NCBI GenBank assembly: GCA_019055375.1
Contig: JAHQIW010000852.1
Location: forward strand, 59,052-123,051
Length of the DNA stretch: 64,000 bases
DNA from: Parelaphostrongylus tenuis
Lineage: Eukaryota > Nematoda > Chromadorea > Rhabditida > Metastrongylidae
Reading direction: 5' to 3'
Below the pieces are notes generated by a model, which had not been told where the DNA came from, ran no database searches, and saw only the letters and a program-made list of their open reading frames with translations. Shown in pieces: positions 55,420 to 64,000 of the stretch. Made by a program: the position numbers and the translations under genes. Position 1 is the stretch's first letter. Each line of letters begins with the position of its first letter.

Positions 55420-56205
55420 GATAAGAAAGGCGTTATTCGATCTTTCCCTACTTGCTCGTCGACACTCTAAATCAATGCCTTAGCCTGTGTAAATCCAAGA
55501 TTTTACGGAGGATAATTTCAATCAGAATTCTATGACATTCATGAAAGAGATGAAATCATCATTCAATAGTTGTAACAACACACAAGATTGGAGGATGAAT
55601 AAAAGGAAACGTTTTGAATGTAGCAAGTGCTGACATATGCGCAGTAAATCGTGACGAAACGTGATGGGAGATAAGAATTAAATAAATGTTTTACATTGCA
55701 GTGTGTGAAACAGAGAAAACTGTTGAAGATTTGAACTCATTGCTTAATATAAGGCTGCTCTTGTTGAGTACCCTAGAGTTGTATTAGGCAGCACAATACA
55801 GGCGAAATCAGACATCAGTCAAACAAACTGCATTTGTGCTGATTTATTTCACTATTTAGCTGACTATTTTTACATAACCTAATATCACATTTTGTATGAT
55901 CACAACAATTCGTTTATGTGAATTCTTCCTTATATCCTCTATTAACGTCGATTTTTCGGTTTTTGCAAGGATACTCCACCCAATCTAGGACTTTAGCGGT
56001 CTTTGTGAACTTCACTTAATGCTCATCAAAGAGATTTCCCTTGATGTCTCGGAAAAGCTGTGTTCAAATGGTTCCAGGCCCTCCTCATAGGGAATCGCGG
56101 CACTTGTATGTTAAGGCGACAAATGAAAAACTGATTCAAGCTGAGATCTCTGGCTGCAGCTCCACGTGATTGCGATTTGCAGAGATCCTTTTATAACGCT
56201 GTAAA
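55420..56205. other. No feature recognised
   Basis: No exon partner for 55198-55417 found by eye. Confidence 0.35.
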
Positions 56206-56214
56206 ATCCAAAAT

Positions 56215-56445
56215 AAAATATGCTGCACACCCACCGTTTTTCTTTACTTTATCACGCGTATAAATAGCTGGAAGAGCGAAAAGCATATCAACATGTAGAG
56301 AAACTTCCGTGGGATCTGAGACAATCGTTTCATTTGTAGTTTCTTTCGAGGCAGAGAAAGAGTTTCGAATTGAATAACAAAAGTCAACGTCCATCGATCG
56401 CCCCGCATCGCCCCGCCCCTACCCGCCCATGGATTAACCGCAAAC
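56215..56445. repeat. Dispersed repeat shared with 13.9 kb
   Basis: Same block order as 13905-14175 (CGTATAAATAGCTGGAAGAGC, GAATTGAATA). This copy ends in a GC-rich ATCGCCCCGCATCGCCCCGC run. Confidence 0.45.
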
Positions 56446-56449
56446 AAGC

Positions 56450-56840
56450 TAGTTGAAAATGTAAAGCTCGATTTTATTTCCCTTGCTAAGCGGTATTCTC
56501 AGAAAATAAGCGCAACTTTGAAATCTTTGTAGTTGCGATATCGAATGATTGATTACTAACAATCTAAAGAAAGAGCTCTGCCCGATGAGGTGTAAAGTAC
56601 AGATCTTTTTTTATGGAGTGAATACTAACAACGTGAGGAAGGAATTTTGTCGAAGGGAATATAAGCGAGATAAGAAAAAAAAATACGTGGTCGTACAAAA
56701 CATAATTTTATTTTAGACTTTACAGCGTTAGAAAAGAGTGTTTTGAAAAAGACTTCTTGCTGATATAGCCAGAGATTTAAGCTTTTGAATGATTACTAGA
56801 CTCCTATGAAATTTTCCTGCCCAGCGAATGAGATCGGTTT
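56450..56840 (+). repeat. TTACAGCGT-family repeat block
   Basis: ACAAAACATAATTTTATTTTAGACTTTACAGCGTTAG, GAGATTTAAGCTTTTGAATGATTACTAG, CTGCCCAGCGAATGAGATCGG: the clearest copy of the dispersed repeat, with two units about 250 bp apart. Confidence 0.5.
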
Positions 56841-57088
56841 TCATTTGTACCCGTCTAACGTTAAGTACCAAAATCACTGATCTCTATGAAGTGCCAAGAG
56901 ATACTTGGACAGACCAGCAATTACCTTCCTGATCTTAGAGGAATGCGTGAGCGGTTGTGTGGGATGGCTTTGAGGCAGCGATTCTGCGCATATCATTGAA
57001 CAGTGTCTCCGCCGTTCAATAAGTTGAATGCTCCGTATCTCTCTAAGATTCAACTTACGAATTAATCAAACACTGTTGAATCACTCAC

Positions 57089-57203
57089 ACATGTTTGACA
57101 ACTGTGTAGCAAGGACTTAACATTCACCGAAGCCACAAAGACGGTAGACAATGCGGCAAAAGCCAAACAGATTCGGGTGCGTTTCAGTTGATAACGGATG
57201 ATT
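57089..57203 (-). CDS. Membrane-helix exon, related to 37.1 kb
   Basis: 115-bp exon after acceptor ATGTTTCAG with a strong donor TGT|GTGAGT. Phase 1 start, phase 0 end. Reads IIRYQLKRTRICLAFAALST, VFVASVNVKSLLHSCQTC. A basic stretch precedes one hydrophobic helix, the same layout as the exons at 5438 and 59587, though the residues differ. A decayed homologue sits at 37144-37060 with the same acceptor and phase. Likely part of another receptor-like gene in the same minus-strand cluster; no partner exon joined. Confidence 0.5.
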
Positions 57204-57209
57204 CTGAAA

Positions 57210-57980
57210 CATTAGCTTCCAAATTTGCACCGAAATTTCAGCGATACTGCGCACAACACTACTTATCGAAAATATAGGCATTCAAATGCATTTTAGGTGC
57301 ATACTTTCGGCGGAATATATGTTCAAAATGCAGTCTATGAGAATATGATAACATCTTCACACCTATTCACAAAATTACTACATGGAACATGTGTTTAATT
57401 ATATTAATCGCGGCTGATGTAAAGACCGTTTTATTTAAAACTATTGACCTTTCAGAGCAAGAACAGAATATTTTGACTTCATTTCAATCAACCGTTCGTC
57501 AAGAGCAAAGATTAGTTTTGGAAGTCTAGTCTCATATGTATTATGATTATCATTAAAAGGCATTACATGTACTTTCCATATTTCGAACACTGTTTACTAG
57601 CATAGTCATAAAGTGTATTGTCACCTCACTTGCTTGAATACTAGTCACACTATTTACATTAGTTTTTTTTCGTTTGCTCTGAATCGTGGTAATGACCGAA
57701 TCTATCTCAGTCCTTTACTACATGTAATAGATTATAAGCGTTGAGCTCTGCCTTCATATAATCGTTATTATATACTACAAATGCAGCATTTCTAATTGTC
57801 ACCAAAAGATCAGAGTTGTTAAAAGTTTAAATGTGGCACCGAATAGGCTATTCTCTCTTGCATGGTTACTACTGCGCTTTACGACGCGACTGTTTATCAT
57901 ATGACTCTACCAGTACTACTGATACAATATTATCATAATACGAAAAGCTCCCTCTTCCTTCACTATCTTCGTGTGCGTCG
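57210..57980. other. No feature recognised
   Basis: No exon supported. Confidence 0.35.
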
Positions 57981-57982
57981 TC

Positions 57983-58190
57983 TTATCCACAACTGTTGAT
58001 TCCCGTAATATCTGAGCACTTAAATTGTTCGAATTCCTTGATGTCATCATGTCCTTGTTTTGATATGTTGCTGTCAATAATTTGTTTACCCAAGTTGAGG
58101 ATGAAATGAGTAGCTTGTAGAAGAGACACTACTCCACCAAGACAGAAATAAAAACAATTCCTACACAAACTACGCAAACAGTGCTCTCTT
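57983..58190 (-). CDS. Open stretch just after locus B, uncertain
   Basis: Minus strand reads LRSLCRNCFYFCLGGVVSLL, THFILNLGKQIIDSN, EFEQFKCSDITGINSCG and a stop. Basic start, one helix and Cys-Gly near the end recall the helix exons of loci A and B. It begins within about 30 bases of the locus B stop codon, so it would have to be a separate gene with undetected start, or chance. Confidence 0.25.
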
Positions 58191-58202
58191 TTTACTTCAG
58201 CA

Positions 58203-58208
58203 TTTATT
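58203..58208 (-). promoter_or_regulatory. Poly(A) signal overlapping stop codon
   Basis: TAA stop followed directly as TAAATAAA, so the AATAAA begins within the stop codon. Would give a 3' UTR of only about 15-30 nt, short even for nematodes. Confidence 0.5.
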
Positions 58209-58526
58209 TACATTATCTCCAAAAAGCGTCCAAACTCTTCTTTCATGCTGCGGTTAAATGCACATTCTCTGCCGAATTCAAATGCAGGACGTAATCCGTC
58301 CATTGGCCATTCAAGACCCTCTGTCGAACGTATATAACATGGCTGCACAAAAGGCAAAGAGTCTTTTCCAAAATGCATTTCCTTCATAAAGTGACTACGT
58401 ATCACCTCTAATTCGTGTTTAATTCGCATTACTTTCATTATAATTAACAACATCGTGATTAACTCAATGGCTAGGGAAGATTGCCCTTTGAGCAGCAGTT
58501 GCAGTAACCGTGGATATATTGGTGAC
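58208..58526 (-). CDS. Locus B terminal exon
   Basis: 319-bp last exon after acceptor AATCTTCAG, open to TAA at 58210-58208. It completes the Pro codon split with the exon at 58723 (CC + G), so the join is in frame. It reads SPIYPRLLQLLLKGQSSLAI, a hydrophobic run (ELITMLLIIMKV), then a hydrophilic tail with IKHELEVIRSHFMKEMHFGK, PLEWP-like EGLEWPMDGL and FNRSMKEEFGRFLEIM. A poly(A) signal AATAAA overlaps the stop codon (58208-58203). No family recognised for the tail. Confidence 0.68.
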
Positions 58527-58722
58527 CTGAAGATTTAAGACTCAACATCTATACAAGTAACACTCACATGCTCTCAGATTCTTAGGAAACGTTGTTGAAA
58601 AGACAGGATTTAGTGCTGCTGGAGGCTTTTGATGATAAGATCTTGTTTTAGACCTTTATTGATGCCGCATGCCTTCATATACTCCATAACAGGAGAAGAC
58701 TTTGAAAAAAATAAAAGCTTAC

Positions 58723-58876
58723 GGGCTCGTCACTTGCGTCATCGCCTTTATGTAGGCAAAAATGTTGAGAAGGAGACTGATAACATAGCCTAGCATCTCC
58801 CAGACATAAATGATCTGTGCATATAAGATCGTGAACGTCGCTCTCCGACCTAAATACGCCAGGTCAGTGGTGCTTC
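58723..58876 (-). CDS. Locus B helix exon (helix 7 candidate)
   Basis: 154-bp exon with acceptor GACGCATAG and donor CCC|GTAAGC. It starts with two bases that complete the Gly codon left by the exon at 59587 and ends two bases into Pro completed by the last exon; both joins are in frame. Reads STTDLAYLGRRATFTILYAQ, IIYVWEMLGYVISLLLNIFA, YIKAMTQVTSP. The LLLNIFAYIK end resembles the inner end of helix 7. Another AG, eight bases upstream (TTATAG), would give a different frame and a stop, which supports the border chosen. Confidence 0.68.
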
Positions 58877-59586
58877 CTATGCGTCTATAATCACAATCAG
58901 AAGTTCTAACAAAACTGTCGGATCAATTTGGTGCCATTGGCAGCCAGATAGTGAAATAAGGGATTTTTTGAAAAATCTTTTTCGTAATGATGGAATTCTC
59001 CAAATTGAAACTAATCATCTTTGTTATTATTCTTCTATTGGTGGGCGAGCTATCAAATCTGGCGTTAAGAAATTCTCTATCGTTTTCTGTCGTGCTTTCA
59101 AAACTCTTGGTGTACCTAACCCGACTCAAACATATCCTTGTTATAAAGTCTTCATGAAATTTTGATTTAGCCAGTGGCCTTCTTTTGTGCACTTGCTTTG
59201 CGGTTGCATATAGTCACAAAAACCTTTTTTACCACTACGAAAAAAGCCTTCTGAGATTCAGCGCCAATAAAACTTTAGACTAGCATCATTTCTTTCTCGT
59301 CTTCTATAGTCTTCGCAGCAGGCAATCGCTTGTCATTGTAGAATGGAGGAAAATTTGTCTTTGCACCTAGACTTTTTCGACGCATTATCGATTCCTGCAG
59401 TTAATCGAGTGGCAAACAGGGACTCTTTAACAATCCTCAGCTGTATTATATTATGTGAGTAGACTCTGAATAAAATAATTTTGTGAAACCTATAGAGATT
59501 TCAGCAACTGATGCAACACTGCCGTAACTAAATCTACTATTGGGCACGCTAATGACGGGTAGTTTGATAACAGAATGCTTTCACAC

Positions 59587-59710
59587 CGCAATCGAAATCC
59601 ACGTATCCTTTGCTGGCGTTGAGCATGGCCAACACAAGGCCAACTACGCAAAACAGTAGAATAACAGCGACACTAGCGCCACACAGTTGTAGAGATCTGA
59701 ATATCCGACA
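59587..59710 (-). CDS. Locus B helix exon (helix 6 candidate)
   Basis: 124-bp exon between acceptor AATAATTCAG and donor GCG|GTGTGA. Phase 0 to phase 1, as in the locus A exon at 5438-5603. Reads CRIFRSLQLCGASVAVILLF, CVVGLVLAMLNASKGYVDFD, CG. The upstream 14 codons present in locus A are out of frame here by a two-base difference, so this copy uses a later acceptor or has a frameshift. Spliced to 58723 and 58208 it gives 198 residues plus stop. Confidence 0.65.
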
Positions 59711-59929
59711 CTGAATTATTTGTAGTCACTGCAAATGCAGATGTAATTGTAATCGACTGGAAATCATTCAGTAAACTTCTCAGGTGCTGGAGGACAATGA
59801 CCGAAAACATGCGCAAAATTCGTTCCTTGTAGATAAATTAACAGTGAACTCTGTTGATTGACATGTAGATAGTGCTTCTTATTGCACAACGCCATATCGC
59901 CCATGCTGCGCGAGCTTCAGCACTTTCAT

Positions 59930-60031
59930 TATATGACTTGCTTGCTCAATCGATCATCCAGAAGACCTAATTTCTATGCGGATTCGATTAGCTTGAACAG
60001 TCGAGAGTTACACAGTGATGATGAAAGAACC
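59930..60031 (-). pseudogene. Locus B candidate exon 5 with stops
   Basis: After acceptor TTGTTTTTAG the frame reads VLSSSLCNSRLFKLIESA, a TAG (59976-59974), KLGLLDDRLSKQVI, then TAA (59931-59929), followed by KVLKLARAAWAIW in another frame. The SRLFKLIES..LGLLDDRLSKQ layout fits the third inner loop of nematode serpentine receptors. If it is this exon, locus B is a pseudogene; if not, the stops are simply intronic. Confidence 0.35.
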
Positions 60032-60073
60032 CTAAAAACAAGAGAAGACAGCTGGGTGACATTGGCATTCTAC

Positions 60074-60249
60074 AGATAAGAAGTGAGTTTCCTATCCCCC
60101 AACAGAGTTAAAGAATGGTTACTAAGTTCTGCATGTGAATCGTTCAAAGGAACATTAAGTATTTGAAAGAACATTGATACGGGAATGATGGAGGATGCCG
60201 ATTCTACCACACAACATAAAACAGAAAAATGGACGCGATTTTTGATGTT
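60074..60249 (-). CDS. Locus B candidate exon 4 (helix 4)
   Basis: Starts in phase 0 after acceptor TTTGATTCAG, as required by exon 3. Reads NIKNRVHFSVLCCVVESASS, IIPVSMFFQILNVPL, NDSHAELSNHSLTLL. Hydrophobic segment at residues 8-31, then an outer loop with an NHS sequon. Its 3' border is not fixed: GTATCA, GTAACC and GTAGAA donors are all possible (the last shown). Confidence 0.5.
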
Positions 60250-60617
60250 CTGAATCAAATTTGTTTTTATTTATTTCTACACTACTGCTAATTTCCTCTA
60301 GAATTTATGGCATCATAGTGTGAATGTTTCTGTGTGTTTACGATAACTATTTGCACTAACTGATAGAAAGAATTCAGATCACAAAAAGAAGTTTCCACGA
60401 TCTCACCATTCCTTAAGCAGCCCACCACCATTAGATGATTGCCCGGAAAGAAACGGCTGAAAATTTACTAGGGACAGAATTACTCTCGGAGAGAAGCTAT
60501 GCAGTATGAAGTAATGCCTCGAATTATGTTTGGAGAATTTTCGTTGATGGGTGTTTCACTATTTAGGTTGAACGTCTCGGCAGTTTTCGAGAAAATATTT
60601 CCTTACCGATCTCGTAC

Positions 60618-60711
60618 GTGTTTGGTATAGATAATAGGCCAAGTGGTGGCAATGACACGTTCCACGCCCATCACCATTTGTACTGTAGGCGGCCAGATGT
60701 TCCCAATTACT
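60618..60711 (-). CDS. Locus B exon 3 (helix 3, ERVIA motif)
   Basis: 94 bp, acceptor ATTCTAG, donor CAC|GTACGA. Reads VIGNIWPPTVQMVMG, VERVIATTWPIIYTKH. Joins exon 2 through a split Arg codon (AG + A). Matches the locus A exon at 6833-6926 in length, phase and motifs. Separated from exon 2 by a 197-bp intron, whereas the same intron in locus A is 2.6 kb and full of transposon sequence. Confidence 0.82.
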
Positions 60712-60908
60712 CTAGAATTCTAAAAATGTCCCACCCACTAGATCCCTGCAAAACATTGATAAGGCATACTGAAGATCTTTCACAATCACTTCACTACCTT
60801 ATTCACGCAAAAATAACTTTTATCGTTTCTTCCGTAAGCGCTTTTTGTAGAAAAAGACAGAAAATTTTCGAAGAAATGAACAAATTGAGTTTCTTATTTG
60901 CTACCGAC

Positions 60909-61066
60909 CTCAACCACATAAATGGTTTAGAAGCGCAAGAAAGTGTCGTTTCCAAAGGTACCATCCGCTCCGATATTGATCGGATGTAGAGCGAATATCG
61001 AGAGGACCCCATTAGGGACAGAGCGACGCAATTGACAATATCAGCAATTTCGAGACAGATCAGTAG
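60909..61066 (-). CDS. Locus B exon 2 (helix 2)
   Basis: 158 bp, acceptor GAATTTAG, donor GAG|GTCGGT. Reads LLICLEIADIVNCVALSLMG, SRYSLYIRSISER, TLSCASKPFMWLR. Phase 0 to phase 2. Homologous to 9572-9729 at every landmark. Open reading frame intact. A longer plus-strand open frame over this exon is a shadow. Confidence 0.83.
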
Positions 61067-61079
61067 CTAAATTCAAAAC

Positions 61080-61320
61080 TGTCCCACTCTGAAAAGTGAC
61101 GAGAACTTTCAGAAATAAAGTTTGCTCAAACAACTATAATTTTGTGTTCAATAAAATGGAAAATAAGTCGAAAATAAAGAGAATAAAACTTAGAAATGCC
61201 GTCATCTACTTAATATGGAAACAAACCTTGTTCTTTGCTCCTAAAAACCAAAAATTGCCTTTGAATGCTTCTTGTTTGGTAATAGCTCAATATTTACTCG
61301 AAGAAAAGCTCAAGAACGCT
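61080..61320. other. Locus B intron 1, first part
   Basis: A weak match to the TTACAGCGT repeat family (AAAATGGAAAATAAGTCG). Otherwise nothing. Confidence 0.3.
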
Positions 61321-61321
61321 G

Positions 61322-61605
61322 GATCTTTGTGTGCGTTGATCACTACCTGGGGGATGCACCATGCATTCCTCTTCAATTTTTAGCTTCTTTTGAGGTGATG
61401 AATGCATATTTAATCTTTACAGTGACTCGTGATGGCCTACCGATACATCAAGTCAGTGGTGCTATACTCCCAAACAATTCTGCTAGCAGTTCACCAATCC
61501 CGGAGAGAGAGGCTTGGTAAGCCTTGAGAGCAGGATAGAATCGTCGACTATGGATTGATTCATCACTGTTTCGCAGAGCATATTAAACCATTGCGCCCAT
61601 ATTCT
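61322..61605 (-). mobile_element. tRNA-derived SINE, family 1, copy 4
   Basis: Body and end match the copies at 30530, 45986 and 52266 (GCATGGTGCATCCCCCAGG on the minus strand). Head decayed. It sits in locus B intron 1, in the same strand sense as the gene. Confidence 0.75.
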
Positions 61606-61609
61606 CTCA

Positions 61610-62445
61610 TAAGCAAAGGACTATATTTTGCTAACGGGTGCCTAAAGTTTACACTTGCTGTCTATTCATTCGATTCATTCAAAACCAGAAAATGACTTGT
61701 AGTTAAAGTGTGAAGTACACCAGTTTTCCTTGCAATTCGGCGACTCATGTCCACCCAACTCATCGGAATTTAGTTTGGTTTTGACTATATTAGCATCAAG
61801 ATGTCTTATTGAATGGATTTGAAGAAGCTGTAGTATATATACAGGTTTTTTCCGAAATTTTTGAGCAGAGTTCAGAATTGAAACTTGAAAGACCCTTGTG
61901 AACAATGCATGCACATTAGCGAATAGAATTATGCTAGCACTGATAAGTGATAAATAATTAGAATAGAGCCCTCTGCAGTCTCCAAGCATTATAAGGCCAT
62001 CGTTACCAAGAAATTGGGAAGAGCGCTAAAAAACTGTATGACCTATGAGTGTTGAGTCAAGCAAGTAATAGAAAGAGTACATGCGATTTTCATCACAACA
62101 GTGTTGAATGAAAAAAAATTGAGTGTCCTGAAAATACACATGATTTATTTTGTTGGGAGAAGCTTTTATCCTTCAACTTTACATGTGAGAGAATACTCAA
62201 TAATCACTGTGCAGTCTAAAATCTTTTCAGACGTCTGTTTACAAAATTTTTGTAGGCGAAATGAATGAATAATGGTAAAAAGCATTGCTCATCATAAAAC
62301 ATGATCAATTTGTTCCTGATATTTCTGAGCAAAACGGCACTTGAAATAGCGACAGCTTTTGCAATCGATTAAGTGGTTGGAGAATCCTAAGGAATGTCAG
62401 ATGGCGAAAGCCTAGAGAAAAAAGCACACTCGCCAAAAAACCTAG
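61610..62445. other. Locus B intron 1, remainder
   Basis: A 104-residue minus-strand open frame (61675-61989) contains a hydrophobic run (NYLSLISASIILFANVHALF) but exon phases require exon 1 to join exon 2 directly, so it is not part of the gene model. Confidence 0.35.
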
Positions 62446-62450
62446 CGAAC

Positions 62451-62624
62451 CTGAGAATCTTCGCGCATTTTCCTCGACGCTAGGAGTATGTATAACAGTG
62501 GTGTGTTGAGTACTGCGCACAGAAAGCCCAATAAGAAAAGAATAAGGTTGACGGAAAGCAATTCAAGCATTGCCTGCATCACCTCGTCGCTTGCCGGCAT
62601 CATGCCATCGACGGTGTTGTTCAT
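62451..62624 (-). CDS. Locus B exon 1 (start, helix 1)
   Basis: 174 bp from ATG (62624-62622) to donor CAG|GTTCGC. Reads MNNTVDGMMPASDEVMQAML, helix 1 ILFLLGFLCAVLNTPLLYIL, then ASRKMREDSQ. NNT sequon in the outer tail. 58 codons, phase 0 end, as in locus A. Presumed promoter region above 62650 shows no recognisable element. Confidence 0.82.
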
Positions 62625-62649
62625 TTCGCTGAAAGCGTCTCTGAGTACC

Positions 62650-64000
62650 GGAAAAAAATAAGTCGTTTGCTAGGTCCTGACTTTTCCACTTCTTAATTTC
62701 CACACTTTATCACACTTGTAGTACCTAGGTCGAACGATATTGTACGTAATTCACTGAAAATATCGTTTCGAGGGTCGCAAAGACCCGTCAACAATTTGAA
62801 AAAGTAATGATAGATTGTTCCTTAGTGTGCCAAACTCCGATGTATCACAAATGATTCACTCCTCGGTAACATGCAAGCTTAGTGTTTAAAGGCGCTATGT
62901 AAGAAAGGAGAGGAATCAACTTTCAAAAGCAGCGTACCTCTCTGATGTCTTGAGGGCTATATGTAACAAACGTTCTGGTAATGTCTTGAGCAAGGTATAG
63001 CTATCACATTTCGCTTCGCGAAGGGTTTAGCCCCAACATTTAATTATTCATGCGCCAAATTCAATTAGATTCAGTGCAATAATAGGCTGTTTGATTACTG
63101 TGATTGAATTTTTGATGAATGGAGTACTTCATTAATTCAGAGCTTTGCAGACTTAAAGAAATGAAAACAACTAAGTACATTAGAGTACAGCTTATTCATT
63201 GCGCGAAAAATTTGTAAATTTTAGAGACCTTTGCTTTATTATATTGATTAACAGCGAAATTATATGCCTAATCAGGGTTCAAAGAAGACTGAATGTCACC
63301 GTTGGACAAGTGTGAGTCGTTTATGACTCACATCACTTCAACAGTGTCAAAATCTCCTTTTTCATTAGAACTCTCAGCTTGCTAGCTTAGTAAATTTGGA
63401 GTTGGGGCAAAAGTGCTTGCCCCTTCTCAATCCTCAGGCAGCAGTCCATACAAAAAAAGCTTATGCACAACTTAGTGATGAATTTTGGAAGTTGATTGCT
63501 TTCGTCAAAAACCCTCTTTATATTTGTATTGAAAAGATCAGTAAGTGTTTACTATAATGTGCCGTTTTATATTGCCACACAAATGACTGTGTCTATAATG
63601 TCATTTAACATTTTGCAAGCCCGATGGTGATTGAAGATTGCTCCCACACACTATGTTGAAGACAGAAGATAGACGTTTAACACCTAATGGTCAATGTGCC
63701 AAATTTTTCCTCCTAACATTTCCACATGGGTGTGGTATTAGTTTTTGTGATAATGAAGGATTTGGAAATTGATCTGTCAAGACTGATCGCATTACATTTT
63801 GTATGCAAAAAATTAGCATTTTATTAACTGTGAAATGTTTTCTTTTATGAACAAGTTAACACATAGATTTGGCGAACGTTTTAGCGTCTTTGCCTTTTTT
63901 AGAGCAGCGTTGATTCGAGCACGCTGTCAACAGCCATTTGTTTCATTATATGGATTCTCTTCATATCACCAGGTCAGATCGTCTGGAATGAACCGCTTTT
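62650..64000. other. Upstream of locus B, no feature recognised
   Basis: No exon, RNA gene or repeat supported up to the window end. Confidence 0.4.

Noticed and set aside
60618..60989. 123-residue plus-strand open frame
   Set aside because: Shadow of minus-strand locus B exons 2 and 3, which have matching paralogues and splice sites.
61675..61989. 104-residue minus-strand open frame as an extra locus B exon
   Set aside because: Exon 1 and exon 2 already join in phase 0 in both paralogues, leaving no place for it.
1..64000. CRISPR array, operon or bacterial origin
   Set aside because: No regularly spaced direct repeats, no dense long open frames and no ribosome-binding sites; the sequence is clearly metazoan.

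Overview
This window is nuclear DNA from an animal, most likely a clade V parasitic nematode (hookworm or trichostrongyle type). It is AT-rich, has no bacterial-style gene packing, and its genes are short exons with AG/GT splice borders. RTE-type and Penelope-like retroelements, mariner remnants and tRNA-derived SINEs fill most of it. The order is inferred from element and gene families; the species cannot be named from this sequence.

Host genes are few and almost all on the minus strand. Locus A (exons at about 12.8, 9.7, 6.9 and 5.5 kb) and locus B (exons at about 62.5, 61.0, 60.7, 60.2, 59.7, 58.8 and 58.4 kb) are paralogues. Exons 1, 2 and 3 have identical lengths in both (174, 158 and 94 bp), identical splice phases and clearly similar proteins. 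They encode the first three membrane helices of a serpentine-receptor-like protein, with a Cys before helix 3 and an ERVIA motif after it. Downstream exons in both loci encode more membrane helices, and locus B ends in a long terminal exon. Isolated related or similar exons lie near 37.1 and 57.1 kb. An unrelated seven-helix receptor tail lies at 53.1-53.3 kb. Introns in locus A are swollen by mariner, MITE and SINE insertions.

Mobile DNA by region: mariner remnants at 0.1-0.7, 3.1-3.7, 7.3-8.3, 10.5-11.4 and 41.8 kb; Penelope-like elements at 18.4-20.7 (+) and 29.5-31.4 kb (-), plus terminal fragments; RTE copies at 23.1-25.5, 34.3-36.8 and 46.5-49.55 kb (the last full length but broken), plus a different non-LTR tail at 38.2-38.5 kb; four copies of one tRNA-derived SINE (30.5, 46.0, 52.3, 61.3 kb) and about five of another (9.1, 9.4, 29.3, 39.7, 41.1 kb).

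The most striking signal is a set of hammerhead ribozymes. I find at least 14 intact or decayed hammerhead-like motifs in 64 kb, in three sequence settings: (1) a small element of about 250 bp, seen singly and as a head-to-head inverted pair at 1.9-2.5 kb; (2) a tandem-dimer element at 15.2-15.6 kb with a 283-bp spacing between the two cleavage sites, as in animal retrozymes; and (3) minimal stem-III motifs at the ends of the Penelope-like elements. Three motifs (2417-2459, 15495-15544 and 38960-39002) keep every core base and look able to self-cleave.
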